43,764 bases of DNA from Spirochaetaceae bacterium (GTDB lineage Bacteria > Spirochaetota > Spirochaetia > DSM-27196 > Alkalispirochaetaceae), in the NCBI GenBank assembly GCA_007695175.1, contig REEH01000098.1, forward strand, positions 1-43,764. Direction: 5' to 3'. Positions 17,032-24,358 of this stretch are shown here, in pieces. The position numbers were made by a program, and so were the translations under genes. The first letter of the stretch is position 1. Every line of letters starts with the position of its first letter. The notes under the pieces were generated by a model. That model did not search any database. It saw only the letters and a program-made list of their open reading frames with translations, and was not told the origin of the DNA.

Positions 17032-18114
17032 TCAGGACTGGGCGTCCGCAAAAGCGCGCATGAAATCAACCAGCGCCGCCACCCCCTCCTGGGGCATGGC
17101 ATTGTAGATTGAGGCCCTGACCCCTCCGACGCTGCGATGGCCCTTGAGACCGCTCATATTCGCCGCGGCGGCCTGCTGGATGAACTGCTTCTCCATCTCC
17201 TCCGAAGGAAGTCGAAAAACGACGTTCATTTCCGAGCGGAAGCGGGGATCCACGGGACAGCGGTAAAAACCGTCCGAACCCTCGATCGCATCGTAAAGCA
17301 TGGCGGCCTTGCGGGTGTTGTGGTCGGCTATCGCCGAGAGACCACCTTCCCGCAGAATCCACTCCAGGACCAGCTTGACCATGTATATGGGGAACACCGG
17401 GGGCGTGTTGTACAGGGAGTCGCTCTTTGCGTGCGTACCATAGGAGAGGTACGCCGGAAGCGTTCCGGGGATCCTCTCCAGAAGATCCTCCCGCACGATG
17501 ACGACAGTCACGCCGGCGGGTCCGAGATTCTTCTGGGCTCCCGCATAAATGAGACCGAAATGCTCCACCGGTACAGGCCGACTCATGATATCGCTGGACA
17601 TGTCCGCCACCAGGGGAGCCTCTGTGCGGGGAAACTGCTTCCACTGCACACCCTCGATCGTTTCGTTTGTCGTGATATGAAGGTAGGCACTGCCCGCCGT
17701 CGACTTGACCGAATCCGGGTCAGGCAGGGTGGTGAAGGCGGTATCGGTCCCGTCGTACACGGTGTTCACGGTGCCGATCTTACGGGCATCGCTGATCGCT
17801 TTTTTTGCCCAGGAGCCGCTGAGCGTGTAGTCCGCCATGCCGCCCTCTTCCATCAGGTTCATCGGAACCATGCCGAACTGCAAAGTGGCTCCGCCACCGA
17901 GAAAGAGCACCGCGTACCCCGGAGGCACGCCCATAACCTCCCGCACGAGCTCTCCCGCGCGCGTATGCACCTTGTCATACTCCTTGCCGCGGTGACTCAT
18001 TTCTACGAGGGATAACCCGCAATTCTCGTAGTCCACCAGGTTCCTCTGCGCTTCCTGCAACACTTCCAACGGTAAGGTTGCGGGGCCCGCGGAAAAATTG
18101 AATACCCGTGCCAT
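17032..18114 (-). CDS. serC: Phosphoserine aminotransferase
   Basis: 360 aa, ATG 18114 after AGGAGGAGAAC. It converts 3-phosphohydroxypyruvate and glutamate to phosphoserine and 2-oxoglutarate; it also serves pyridoxal phosphate synthesis in some bacteria. Signatures: FNFSAGPATLP at the N-terminus, LFLGGGATLQF for cofactor phosphate binding, and GAQKNLGPAGVTVVIVRED, where the Lys carries PLP. The C-terminus has GHRSVGGVRASIYNAMP, the substrate-binding end typical of SerC. serA and serB are not in the window. gdhA follows 56 bp downstream. Confidence 0.97.
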   Translation of the reverse strand: MARVFNFSAGPATLPLEVLQEAQRNLVDYENCGLSLVEMSHRGKEYDKVHTRAGELVREVMGVPPGYAVLFLGGGATLQFGMVPMNLMEEGGMADYTLSGSWAKKAISDARKIGTVNTVYDGTDTAFTTLPDPDSVKSTAGSAYLHITTNETIEGVQWKQFPRTEAPLVADMSSDIMSRPVPVEHFGLIYAGAQKNLGPAGVTVVIVREDLLERIPGTLPAYLSYGTHAKSDSLYNTPPVFPIYMVKLVLEWILREGGLSAIADHNTRKAAMLYDAIEGSDGFYRCPVDPRFRSEMNVVFRLPSEEMEKQFIQQAAAANMSGLKGHRSVGGVRASIYNAMPQEGVAALVDFMRAFADAQS

Positions 18115-18142
18115 AGCGTTCTCCTCCTGGAAATTTGAAAAA

Positions 18143-18171
18143 AGTGTAGCGGCAAAGACACTTTTAATCCA
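18143..18171 (-). promoter_or_regulatory. Possible serC promoter
   Basis: On minus: TGGATT (18166-18171) and TACACT (18143-18148) with a 17-bp spacer. It leaves a leader of about 22 bases that carries AGGAGG. The -35 match is weak. Confidence 0.35.
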
Positions 18172-18189
18172 GCCACAAATCCATAACAG

Positions 18190-18218
18190 TTGCCATTTGC
18201 CGATCCCGTCGCCATACT
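18190..18218 (+). promoter_or_regulatory. Promoter of the YcgR/YcgQ-like pair (leaderless type)
   Basis: TTGCCA (18190-18195), 17 bp spacer, CATACT (18213-18218), then six bases (ggagaa) to ATG 18225. The GGAG is only two bases from the ATG, too close to act as a Shine-Dalgarno sequence. The promoter is divergent from serC. Confidence 0.55.
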
Positions 18219-18224
18219 GGAGAA

Positions 18225-19250
18225 ATGACCAACGTTGGCAGCAGTCGTGTGTTCAACACTCTTCTTCTGATTGCCCTGACCGGTGTCGCGGTTCAGATGT
18301 ATCGGTCCTTTCTTCTGGTACCGCAGTTTCAGCTCTTCGCACTGCGGGTGATCACCATGTTTCTTGAAGCGCTGCCCTTCCTCGTGGCGGCGGCCCTCCT
18401 CACGGCGATCGCCCGGGAGATCCTGCCTTCCCCGCGGATCGTACAGTTCTGTCGCGAACGCAGGCCCCTGGGCCTGCCCCTGATCGTGATTTCGGGATTC
18501 CTCCTGCCCCTGGACGAGGTCCGACTCCCCGCGCTCTTTCGCGATCTGCGGTCCCGGGGGCTCCCGACGCCCCACCTGGCGGCGGCACTCCTGGCGATCC
18601 CGCTCATTAACCCTGTGGTCGTAGCCTCCACGATAGCGGCATTTCCATCAAAACCTGAACTGGTGGCGTTCCGTTTCCTCGCGGGATTGATCATCGCCCT
18701 CGCGGTGGGAGCGCTCCTGGTGGCATGGACCCCGCCGGAGAGGAACGCTGAATCCCGGAAGCGGACTTCCCCGGAGGAAGCGCACCCGGGCCCGGTAACG
18801 GAGAGCGGCGCACCGGAGAGCGGCGCAACCATGAAAGCCAGAGCCGACCGGGTAATCCAGAAAGGCCTCGCCGGTTTCCTTATGCTGGGTCGATTCTTTC
18901 TCGTCGCGGCGGCGGTGACGGCGTTACTGCAGAGTATCGAGCTTCCCCCGGCTCTCGGGCAGTTGCGGGCCGCCCTCATTCCGAGCGCGCTGGTCGCGAC
19001 AGGGCTGGCTTACCTGCTTGCGGCACCGGCGGCGGGCGACGCGTTTGTGGCACGAGGTCTCCTGACCGTCCTTCCCCTGCCGGCGCTTACCGGTTTTCTC
19101 GTCCTTGGACCGATGCTCAACCTGCGCAACACCCCCGTTTTCGCGCAGATACTCAAGACCGGTCATGTCGTGCTGCTGCACATCGCGGTGTTCGCCTTGA
19201 GCCTCGCGGCGGCGCTGGCGGCAGCGCTCCTCATGCAGTGGACGCCCTAG
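18225..19250 (+). CDS. YcgR/YraQ-like (DUF318) membrane permease, Cys motif missing
   Basis: 341 aa, about eight to ten membrane helices with a hydrophilic loop near residues 170-205. The family core is visible: GFLLPLDEVRLP...RSRGLPTPHLAAALLAIPLINPVVVAST. In most DUF318 permeases the segment after the proline is a Cys-containing CDCG/CECG motif; here it is DEVR, so no cysteine is present at that site. The gene is followed 7 bp later by a TIGR03943-type gene, as in Bacillus subtilis ycgR-ycgQ, which are under zinc control (Zur). I see no recognisable Zur box. The function in this organism is unknown; a metal-linked envelope role is an inference. Confidence 0.75.
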   Translation: MTNVGSSRVFNTLLLIALTGVAVQMYRSFLLVPQFQLFALRVITMFLEALPFLVAAALLTAIAREILPSPRIVQFCRERRPLGLPLIVISGFLLPLDEVRLPALFRDLRSRGLPTPHLAAALLAIPLINPVVVASTIAAFPSKPELVAFRFLAGLIIALAVGALLVAWTPPERNAESRKRTSPEEAHPGPVTESGAPESGATMKARADRVIQKGLAGFLMLGRFFLVAAAVTALLQSIELPPALGQLRAALIPSALVATGLAYLLAAPAAGDAFVARGLLTVLPLPALTGFLVLGPMLNLRNTPVFAQILKTGHVVLLHIAVFALSLAAALAAALLMQWTP

Positions 19251-19257
19251 TGCCGGG

Positions 19258-20082
19258 ATGAAAGGGAATACCCGCTCCGTTCTTGGTGCTCTTCTGTATC
19301 TGGCGGCTTTCACCGTGCTCTGGGGAGTGCTGGTGTTCATCGGCATGCCCGGTCGATTCCCGGGACTCCTGCACCCCCGGATCTGGTCCCGTGCTCTCGC
19401 TTCATCGATTGTACTGGTGATCCTCGGGGCGTGGTATCTGATCTCCTCCCTGAGAGGTGATAGGGAGGCATGCCGGCCGATAACCGTAATCCCCCTCTTC
19501 CTGCTCCTCCTGCTCGTCCCTCCGGCGCTTCGGGATCCCCAGGTTGACCGCCGCCACCTCAACATCACCGCGGGAGGGAATCTTCCCGGCATAAACCGGG
19601 AAAGCTCCGATCTCCTGAGCGCGGTGGACGCCGTCCTCCGTGAGCAATCAACGGACCCGGATCACGCGGAGGAACTGGGTCGCCTGCTGGAGCAACCGGA
19701 TCCGATCATAATCGCCGATGCCGACTACTCCCGGACCATCGATCTCATCTGGGACGCGCCGCAACGCTTCGCGGGAAGGACGGTGGAGACGGTTGCCTTT
19801 GTTTTCCGTCGTCCCGACTGGTCGCCGGAGATTTTTACCGCTGCCCGCCTTTCCATCTGGTGCTGTGTAGCCGACGCCGCGGTCATCGGTCTGCTCGTGG
19901 AGACAAGTCTCCTCGATGCTCCCCGGGAAAACGACTGGGTTCGCATCAGGGGTGAGTTGGCGGTGATGGACAGCTTTGACACCGGCTCGGTCACGATGAG
20001 AAACGCACCGGTACTCCGTAATGTCACCTGGGAGAGCGCGGCCGCTCCGGACTTTGAATACGTCTTCCCCGCAAACTGGTAG
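19258..20082 (+). CDS. TIGR03943/DUF1980 (YcgQ-like) membrane-anchored protein
   Basis: 274 aa. Hydrophobic helices at about 8-30, 42-62 and 78-96 precede a soluble C-terminal half. The region FTAARLSIWCCVADAAVIGLL is the diagnostic conserved block of the YcgQ family, with its paired cysteines. RFAGRTVETVAFVFR upstream and NDWVRIRGEL downstream fit the same family (OB-fold-like). These proteins are always found with a DUF318 permease, as here. The pair may form one membrane complex; the substrate is not known. Confidence 0.75.
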   Translation: MKGNTRSVLGALLYLAAFTVLWGVLVFIGMPGRFPGLLHPRIWSRALASSIVLVILGAWYLISSLRGDREACRPITVIPLFLLLLLVPPALRDPQVDRRHLNITAGGNLPGINRESSDLLSAVDAVLREQSTDPDHAEELGRLLEQPDPIIIADADYSRTIDLIWDAPQRFAGRTVETVAFVFRRPDWSPEIFTAARLSIWCCVADAAVIGLLVETSLLDAPRENDWVRIRGELAVMDSFDTGSVTMRNAPVLRNVTWESAAAPDFEYVFPANW

Positions 20083-20100
20083 CGGGGGCCGCGATCGGGA

Positions 20101-20199
20101 AAAGAAAAGGCCCCGTGCGGGAAGGCAGGCCGGGTTGGGTGGAAACCCGAAAAAACCGCACGGAGCCAAAAATTGCACTCTGAATCGTACCGAATACTA
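20101..20199 (-). ncRNA. Candidate small RNA with own promoter and intrinsic terminator
   Basis: On minus, a consensus-like promoter predicts a transcript from about 20199 to about 20101, roughly 100 nt. Its 3' half folds into a long hairpin: GGCTCCGTGCGG pairs with CCGCACGGGGCC over 12 bp with one U-G wobble. An inner CGGGTT/AACCCG stem lies within, and TTTTCTTTT follows. On plus the wobble would be a C-A mismatch and the tail would be A-rich, so only the minus strand works as an RNA. There is no ORF. It contains C-rich single-stranded stretches. It does not match 6S, tmRNA, RNase P or the SRP RNA core. It could instead be a terminator for the SDR gene upstream. Confidence 0.45.
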
Positions 20200-20205
20200 A
20201 CAGGA

Positions 20206-20234
20206 ATAGTAATTGTTCCCTGCTTTCCCGTCAA
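20206..20234 (-). promoter_or_regulatory. Promoter for the candidate small RNA
   Basis: On minus: TTGACG (20229-20234), 17 bp spacer, TACTAT (20206-20211). It begins 40 bases after the SDR stop codon. Confidence 0.55.
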
Positions 20235-20235
20235 T

Positions 20236-20247
20236 ACGCACGTGCGT
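20236..20247. promoter_or_regulatory. 12-bp perfect palindrome next to the small RNA -35 box
   Basis: ACGCACGTGCGT is a perfect palindrome one base upstream (on minus) of the TTGACG box. The position suits an activator or repressor site. No cognate regulator gene is adjacent. Confidence 0.4.
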
Positions 20248-20273
20248 CCTGCGGCAGCGGACCGCTTTTCAGG

Positions 20274-21122
20274 TCAGTCTGTCCGGCCTCCCCTGTCGCC
20301 ATGCCACCCCGACATACCGTGGGATACGCCCAGGATTCGCACCAGCTTCTCAAACAGGCGGTTCGGGAGAATGCCCCGTAAGAGCACCGCCAGGCGCACG
20401 GTACGGGGCCGCATCACCACGCGGCGCCCCCGTTTCAGGGCCCAGTCCACCACGGCCCGGCCGATCACCTCGTGGTCCCTCACGTTGGGCACCAGGAGCG
20501 CTCCCGGACCGCGCAGACGCGCTCCCGCAAACATTCCTTCCCGCAGAAATATGGGGTGTATGGAGCTGAACCGGACACCCCCGTACCCCAGGTTGATCGT
20601 TTCCTGTCGAAGCGACTCCGTAAAACCCCACACGGCCCACTTCGTGGCAGTGTAGACCGCGAGACCCGCAACGCCGAGGGTGGCGGCGGCGGAACTGATA
20701 TTGACCACGTGACCGCAGTTGCGGTCATACATCCCCGGGAGTACGGCCTGGGTTGTGTAGATCAGGCCATTCAGGTTGACCGATACCGTCCGGTCCCACT
20801 GCTGGGCAGGCTGATCCAGCAGGTTGCCCGGAGCGAGGTAGCCGGCATTGTTTACAAGTATATCGATCCTGCCCATGGCAGTTTCTGCAAAGGCCGTCGC
20901 CCGCGTAACCGCCGCCGCGTCGGTGATATCACAGGGGACGATCTGCACCTCCGCGCCGGGGTGTTCCCGCAGAAGCAGATCCCTCGCCGCGCCGAGAGCA
21001 TCCGCGTCCACGTCCCAGAGCGTGAGGATAACACCCTCCCGCAGGAGGCACCGCGCCGTGGCCAGGCCGATACCACGAGCTCCGCCGGTGACAATCGCGG
21101 TCTTTCCCGCAAGACGTTCCAT
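20274..21122 (-). CDS. Short-chain dehydrogenase/reductase (SDR)
   Basis: 282 aa from ATG 21122, chosen because residue 1 directly precedes the Rossmann strand and a promoter places the transcript start beside it. Classical SDR motifs: TGGARGIG (12-19, cofactor binding), NNAG, the catalytic Ser in NISSAAATLG, and YTATK (Tyr and Lys of the active site). The C-terminal 60 residues are basic and hydrophobic (VRLAVLLRGILPNRLFEKLVRILG), as in SDRs that contact membranes or lipid-like substrates. NADP(H) use is likely because Arg follows the glycine motif. The substrate cannot be assigned. Confidence 0.85.
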   Translation of the reverse strand: MERLAGKTAIVTGGARGIGLATARCLLREGVILTLWDVDADALGAARDLLLREHPGAEVQIVPCDITDAAAVTRATAFAETAMGRIDILVNNAGYLAPGNLLDQPAQQWDRTVSVNLNGLIYTTQAVLPGMYDRNCGHVVNISSAAATLGVAGLAVYTATKWAVWGFTESLRQETINLGYGGVRFSSIHPIFLREGMFAGARLRGPGALLVPNVRDHEVIGRAVVDWALKRGRRVVMRPRTVRLAVLLRGILPNRLFEKLVRILGVSHGMSGWHGDRGGRTD

Positions 21123-21130
21123 GGAATAAA

Positions 21131-21159
21131 AGCATAATCCCGCCACCCCGGGAGGTCAA
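21131..21159 (-). promoter_or_regulatory. SDR promoter (near-leaderless)
   Basis: On minus: TTGACC (21154-21159), 17 bp spacer, TATGCT (21131-21136), then eight bases to ATG 21122. The start codon is at about +2 to +3. No Shine-Dalgarno sequence. Confidence 0.55.
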
Positions 21160-21178
21160 CGCGTTGCTCCAGGCGTCG

Positions 21179-22306
21179 TCACCGGAGAATTCGCGTTACT
21201 TCGTCCATGGAGAGCCTGTTCATCACCAGGGGCTGGGACTGGTCCTCCTGCGACTGCTGCCACGTGGCGTACGCCCAGGTGTCGGTGAAACAGACATCAA
21301 CGTACCGACTGCAACCGGTGCCCCAGGGAGAAACGAACTCGGCGCCCCTCGTGGAGATTCGTTGCGGCGAGAACGGCGAATCCGCCTCCGCCACGGCGAG
21401 TCCGCCGATCTCCTCACAGGAATAACCCCTCGGCCGTTTCACTGCGGACAGGTGCTGGTCCAGTTGCCGCAGGCACTCCGCTCCATCATAAAAGACGAGA
21501 ATCCTGCCGGGCCTCTTACTCAGGCTGCCCACCGCCGGGAGGGGGGCGTAGCATGTTACGCGCGCAGCCGCTACGTCCCAGACCGGACCGCGGGGAAAGA
21601 CGTCCAGCTTCTGCCCTTTCCAGTCGGCGATCCGCACTCCGGCCTCTCCCCTCTCCGACCCGACAGGGCGCGCTTCATCGGGATGGAATGCGGTGTTGGA
21701 GCTGGCCCACGTGAAGGGATGTGTACAGTAGCCGACGCAGGCGCGCTCCCCGATGATGACCGCAAAGGGATCCTTCACGTGCAGGTGTTCCGGGTCGGTG
21801 GATGCGATAAAGGGCCGCACCCGGGCGTCGCCCAGAGCGTCCAGGGCAGGCGCATCCATCCGGTCAATGGTCCACACACCCGTACCGGGTTTCCGGTGAT
21901 CCGCCACTTCAGCAGGATAGGGACGATCCTTCTCCGTGGAGAGAAAAAGCGTTACGCCCCTTTCATGAAAGAGCAGATGGCTGCCCTCGATGGAGAGGAC
22001 AGCTTCCGTCCCGGACTCAAGACGTTCCCTGGAGAAGGAGAGTATCTTCACGAAGGACTCTCCCTCGTCGGTGCTGCGAAAGACCGCAAGCTCCTTGCCC
22101 CGTTCGCCCTTGCCCAGACCGGTACGGGAGTCGCCGTAGTTGCGGTACCGCCCGACCAGGTACAACGCCCCTTCAGGCCCGCGGCTCATATTGCCGCCCC
22201 CGAACCAGTGCCCCGGGCCGGGCCGCTCCGGGGGTATGATTACTCGTGCTTTCTCCTGGTCTACCAGGGCGTGCGCGAGCGTTCGGATCGCTTCATTCCC
22301 ATTCAT
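21179..22306 (-). CDS. BNR/sialidase-like (six-bladed propeller) protein
   Basis: 375 aa from ATG 22306, which has AGGAGG ten bases upstream; an in-frame start at 22357 would overlap the preceding gene. No signal peptide is visible, so it is probably cytoplasmic. An Asp-box, STDEGESF, and the repeated beta-strand character (LYLVGRYRNYGDSRTG, ILVFYDGAEC, SPWGTGCSRYVDV) point to a sialidase/exo-glycosidase-type beta-propeller. The catalytic Arg triad of true sialidases cannot be confirmed. It is the gene immediately after an anSME-type radical SAM enzyme, but it has no CxPxR sulfatase motif itself. Confidence 0.55.
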   Translation of the reverse strand: MNGNEAIRTLAHALVDQEKARVIIPPERPGPGHWFGGGNMSRGPEGALYLVGRYRNYGDSRTGLGKGERGKELAVFRSTDEGESFVKILSFSRERLESGTEAVLSIEGSHLLFHERGVTLFLSTEKDRPYPAEVADHRKPGTGVWTIDRMDAPALDALGDARVRPFIASTDPEHLHVKDPFAVIIGERACVGYCTHPFTWASSNTAFHPDEARPVGSERGEAGVRIADWKGQKLDVFPRGPVWDVAAARVTCYAPLPAVGSLSKRPGRILVFYDGAECLRQLDQHLSAVKRPRGYSCEEIGGLAVAEADSPFSPQRISTRGAEFVSPWGTGCSRYVDVCFTDTWAYATWQQSQEDQSQPLVMNRLSMDEVTRILR

Positions 22307-22353
22307 CGGGCTTGTCCCTCCTGTGTTATTCCCTGGGCCCCACCGGAGCGCGT

Positions 22354-23472
22354 TCAACCGCCGCCCTGGTCGGTTATCGAGCGGGCAAGCTTCCTGAACT
22401 CCTCCAGAGTATGGCCGTAGAAGTGACGCCAGCCCGGGCAGAGTACGCTCAGCTGTGTCGGGTCCTCCCCCTGGACGTACCGGTTTTTGGGACAGTCTCC
22501 GGCGCAGTACCGCAGAAACTCACACCCTTCACAGGCGGAGTTCCACTCTTTCTTTGCCCGCCCGAAGGACCGGAAGAGGGGAGCACGCCACATCTGCGCG
22601 AAGTGGTCGCTCATAACGTTGCCCAGCCGCTTCTCCGGCTGAACGAAAAAGTCGCAGGGATAGACGTCCCCGTTGTGCTCCACCACGAAGTACTGGCGAC
22701 AGTGCGTGCCGTTGGTGCAGACCGTGGGCGTGTTGTGCACCATGACCGAGAGAAGAGCGTCAAAGTTGCGTACCGATACTCGCCGCGTATCGGCGGTTAT
22801 CCATTCGTCAAAGATGCCCGTGAGAAAGCGCCCCCATTCCTCGCCGGAGATGCTGTAGGACCGGGGAGAACCGTCCTCCTCAAACTCTACGCAGGGAATG
22901 TACTGGTGATAGTCCAGGCCGAGCTCACGGAGGTAGCGGTACACCTCCCGGGGTTTGTCCACGTTGGCCCGGGAAACGAGGGTGAGAACATTGTACTCCA
23001 CCTTGTTGCGGCGCAGCGCTTCAAGTCCGCGCAGGACCTCGGCGTGGGTGCCCCTGTCCGTCACGGAACGCCGGTAGCGATCGTGCATCTCCGCGGGGCC
23101 GTCGATACTGATCCCCACGAGATACTTCCCCTCCGCGAGCACCTGCGCGAAGTCGTCGTTGAGCAGGGTACCGTTGGTCTGAAGTCCGTTTGCGATCCGT
23201 GCTCCCCGGGGAGCGTGCTTTTCCTGCAGCTCCACGATCCTCCGGAAAAAGGAGGGCCCCATCAGCGTCGGCTCACCGCCCTGCCAGCCAAAGGACCAGG
23301 TGGGCTGGGGGGTCTGCAAATACTTGCGGATCATCGTTTCCAGAACCGCACCGGGCATCTGATGGCGTGGAATCCCGGGGTACAGGTTCTTCTTCTCAAG
23401 ATAGAAGCAGTATTCGCATTCGATGTTGCAATCGGCGGAAATCGGCTTGACCAGAAGCGAAAAGGGACGCAT
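22354..23472 (-). CDS. Radical SAM/SPASM enzyme, anaerobic sulfatase-maturase type
   Basis: 372 aa. CNIECEYC gives C15, C19 and C22, the radical-SAM [4Fe-4S] cysteines, with the spacing of the clostridial anSME enzyme. The SPASM region has CRQYFVVEHNGDVYPCDFF and CEGCEFLRYCAGDCPKNR, holding the auxiliary clusters. GWQGGEPTLMG and SIDGPAEMHDRYR are also typical. anSME oxidises a Cys or Ser in the CxPxR or SxPxR motif of sulfatases to formylglycine without oxygen. No sulfatase is in the window, so the target is elsewhere or different. ATG 23472 lies at about +1 of a promoter-like sequence in the 40-bp gap after the EamA gene. Confidence 0.88.
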   Translation of the reverse strand: MRPFSLLVKPISADCNIECEYCFYLEKKNLYPGIPRHQMPGAVLETMIRKYLQTPQPTWSFGWQGGEPTLMGPSFFRRIVELQEKHAPRGARIANGLQTNGTLLNDDFAQVLAEGKYLVGISIDGPAEMHDRYRRSVTDRGTHAEVLRGLEALRRNKVEYNVLTLVSRANVDKPREVYRYLRELGLDYHQYIPCVEFEEDGSPRSYSISGEEWGRFLTGIFDEWITADTRRVSVRNFDALLSVMVHNTPTVCTNGTHCRQYFVVEHNGDVYPCDFFVQPEKRLGNVMSDHFAQMWRAPLFRSFGRAKKEWNSACEGCEFLRYCAGDCPKNRYVQGEDPTQLSVLCPGWRHFYGHTLEEFRKLARSITDQGGG

Positions 23473-23478
23473 CCCGCT

Positions 23479-23507
23479 ACTCTATCCCAGAACCCTCCGG
23501 CCGTCGA
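23479..23507 (-). promoter_or_regulatory. Promoter of the anSME-like gene (leaderless type)
   Basis: On minus: TCGACG (23502-23507), 17 bp spacer, TAGAGT (23479-23484), then six bases to ATG 23472. Both boxes match consensus at four of six positions. Confidence 0.4.
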
Positions 23508-23512
23508 TATGA

Positions 23513-24358
23513 TCAGCCCAGAGACATCAGGGCGATGCCCACAAGGGCCATGGCGATGCCTGAGGCCCGTATCACACCGATCCGTTCACGCAGGAGCACG
23601 CGGGAAAGCAGTACGGTCTGGGCGGGGTACGCGGAGGTGATTACGGTTACGATGGCCAGTGCTCCCTGCCGGAGCGCCAGCACAAAGGCGATATTGGCGC
23701 CCATGTCCAGGACACCCGCGGCGGCCACCAGGAGGTGATCGCCGGCGATACACCGGTCCCGCCGAAAAAGCGTCGCACCGGTCCACATCACGAATATGGA
23801 GGTGATCCGTGCCGCCGCCAGAGGCCACATGCCCGATTCCGCCGCGGGCAGGCTGATCGCGATGAAGAAGAGACCGAACATGACACCGGAAATACCGCCA
23901 TCCAGCCAGGAGGCACGCAGGCGTCGCGGATCCCTGTGCGTGACCGCGCCGGTCCGGTTCCAGGACATCAGAACGATCGCGGGAAGGCTGATCGCGATAC
24001 CGGCGCCCGCGACGGGACCGATCACATCTCCCGAGAGGAGGCCGAAGAAAACGGGCACGGCCGCTCCCGTAACCGCCGCCAGGGGCGAAACGATCGAGAC
24101 GTATCCCCGGGACAGGCCCCGGTAGAGAAACGCGAGTCCCCCCATTCCGCCCAGCCCCGCCGCGGCACCCCACAACAGATCACGGAGAGTGACTCCGGAA
24201 GGGCCGTCCGAGATCGCGAAGAGAACCACCATCACCAGTCCCGCAAGCTGACTCCAGATGAGAACCGCCGGAATTGCGTTTCGCCGGCTCGCGAAGCCAC
24301 CGGAAAAGTCCGCCGTGCCGTAGAGCAGCGCGGAGAGGGCGGAGAAGAGGATCGCCAT
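23513..24358 (-). CDS. EamA/DMT-family membrane transporter
   Basis: 281 aa from ATG 24358, which overlaps the stop of the PAP2 gene by one base (TAATG). Upstream sequence in this frame is not protein-like. About ten helices in two EamA repeats: N-terminal MAILFSALSALLYGTADFSGG and a second repeat ending RERIGVIRASGIAMALVGIALM, where the conserved Glu of the repeat end is visible. Drug/metabolite transporters of this family export amino acids, nucleotides or metabolites. The substrate is unknown. It is the last gene of a four-gene coupled operon. Confidence 0.85.
   Translation of the reverse strand: MAILFSALSALLYGTADFSGGFASRRNAIPAVLIWSQLAGLVMVVLFAISDGPSGVTLRDLLWGAAAGLGGMGGLAFLYRGLSRGYVSIVSPLAAVTGAAVPVFFGLLSGDVIGPVAGAGIAISLPAIVLMSWNRTGAVTHRDPRRLRASWLDGGISGVMFGLFFIAISLPAAESGMWPLAAARITSIFVMWTGATLFRRDRCIAGDHLLVAAAGVLDMGANIAFVLALRQGALAIVTVITSAYPAQTVLLSRVLLRERIGVIRASGIAMALVGIALMSLG

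Noticed and set aside
20083-20170. Terminator for the DUF1980 gene on the plus strand
   Set aside because: The stem has a C-A mismatch on plus and is followed by A residues, not T; the structure fits minus-strand transcription.
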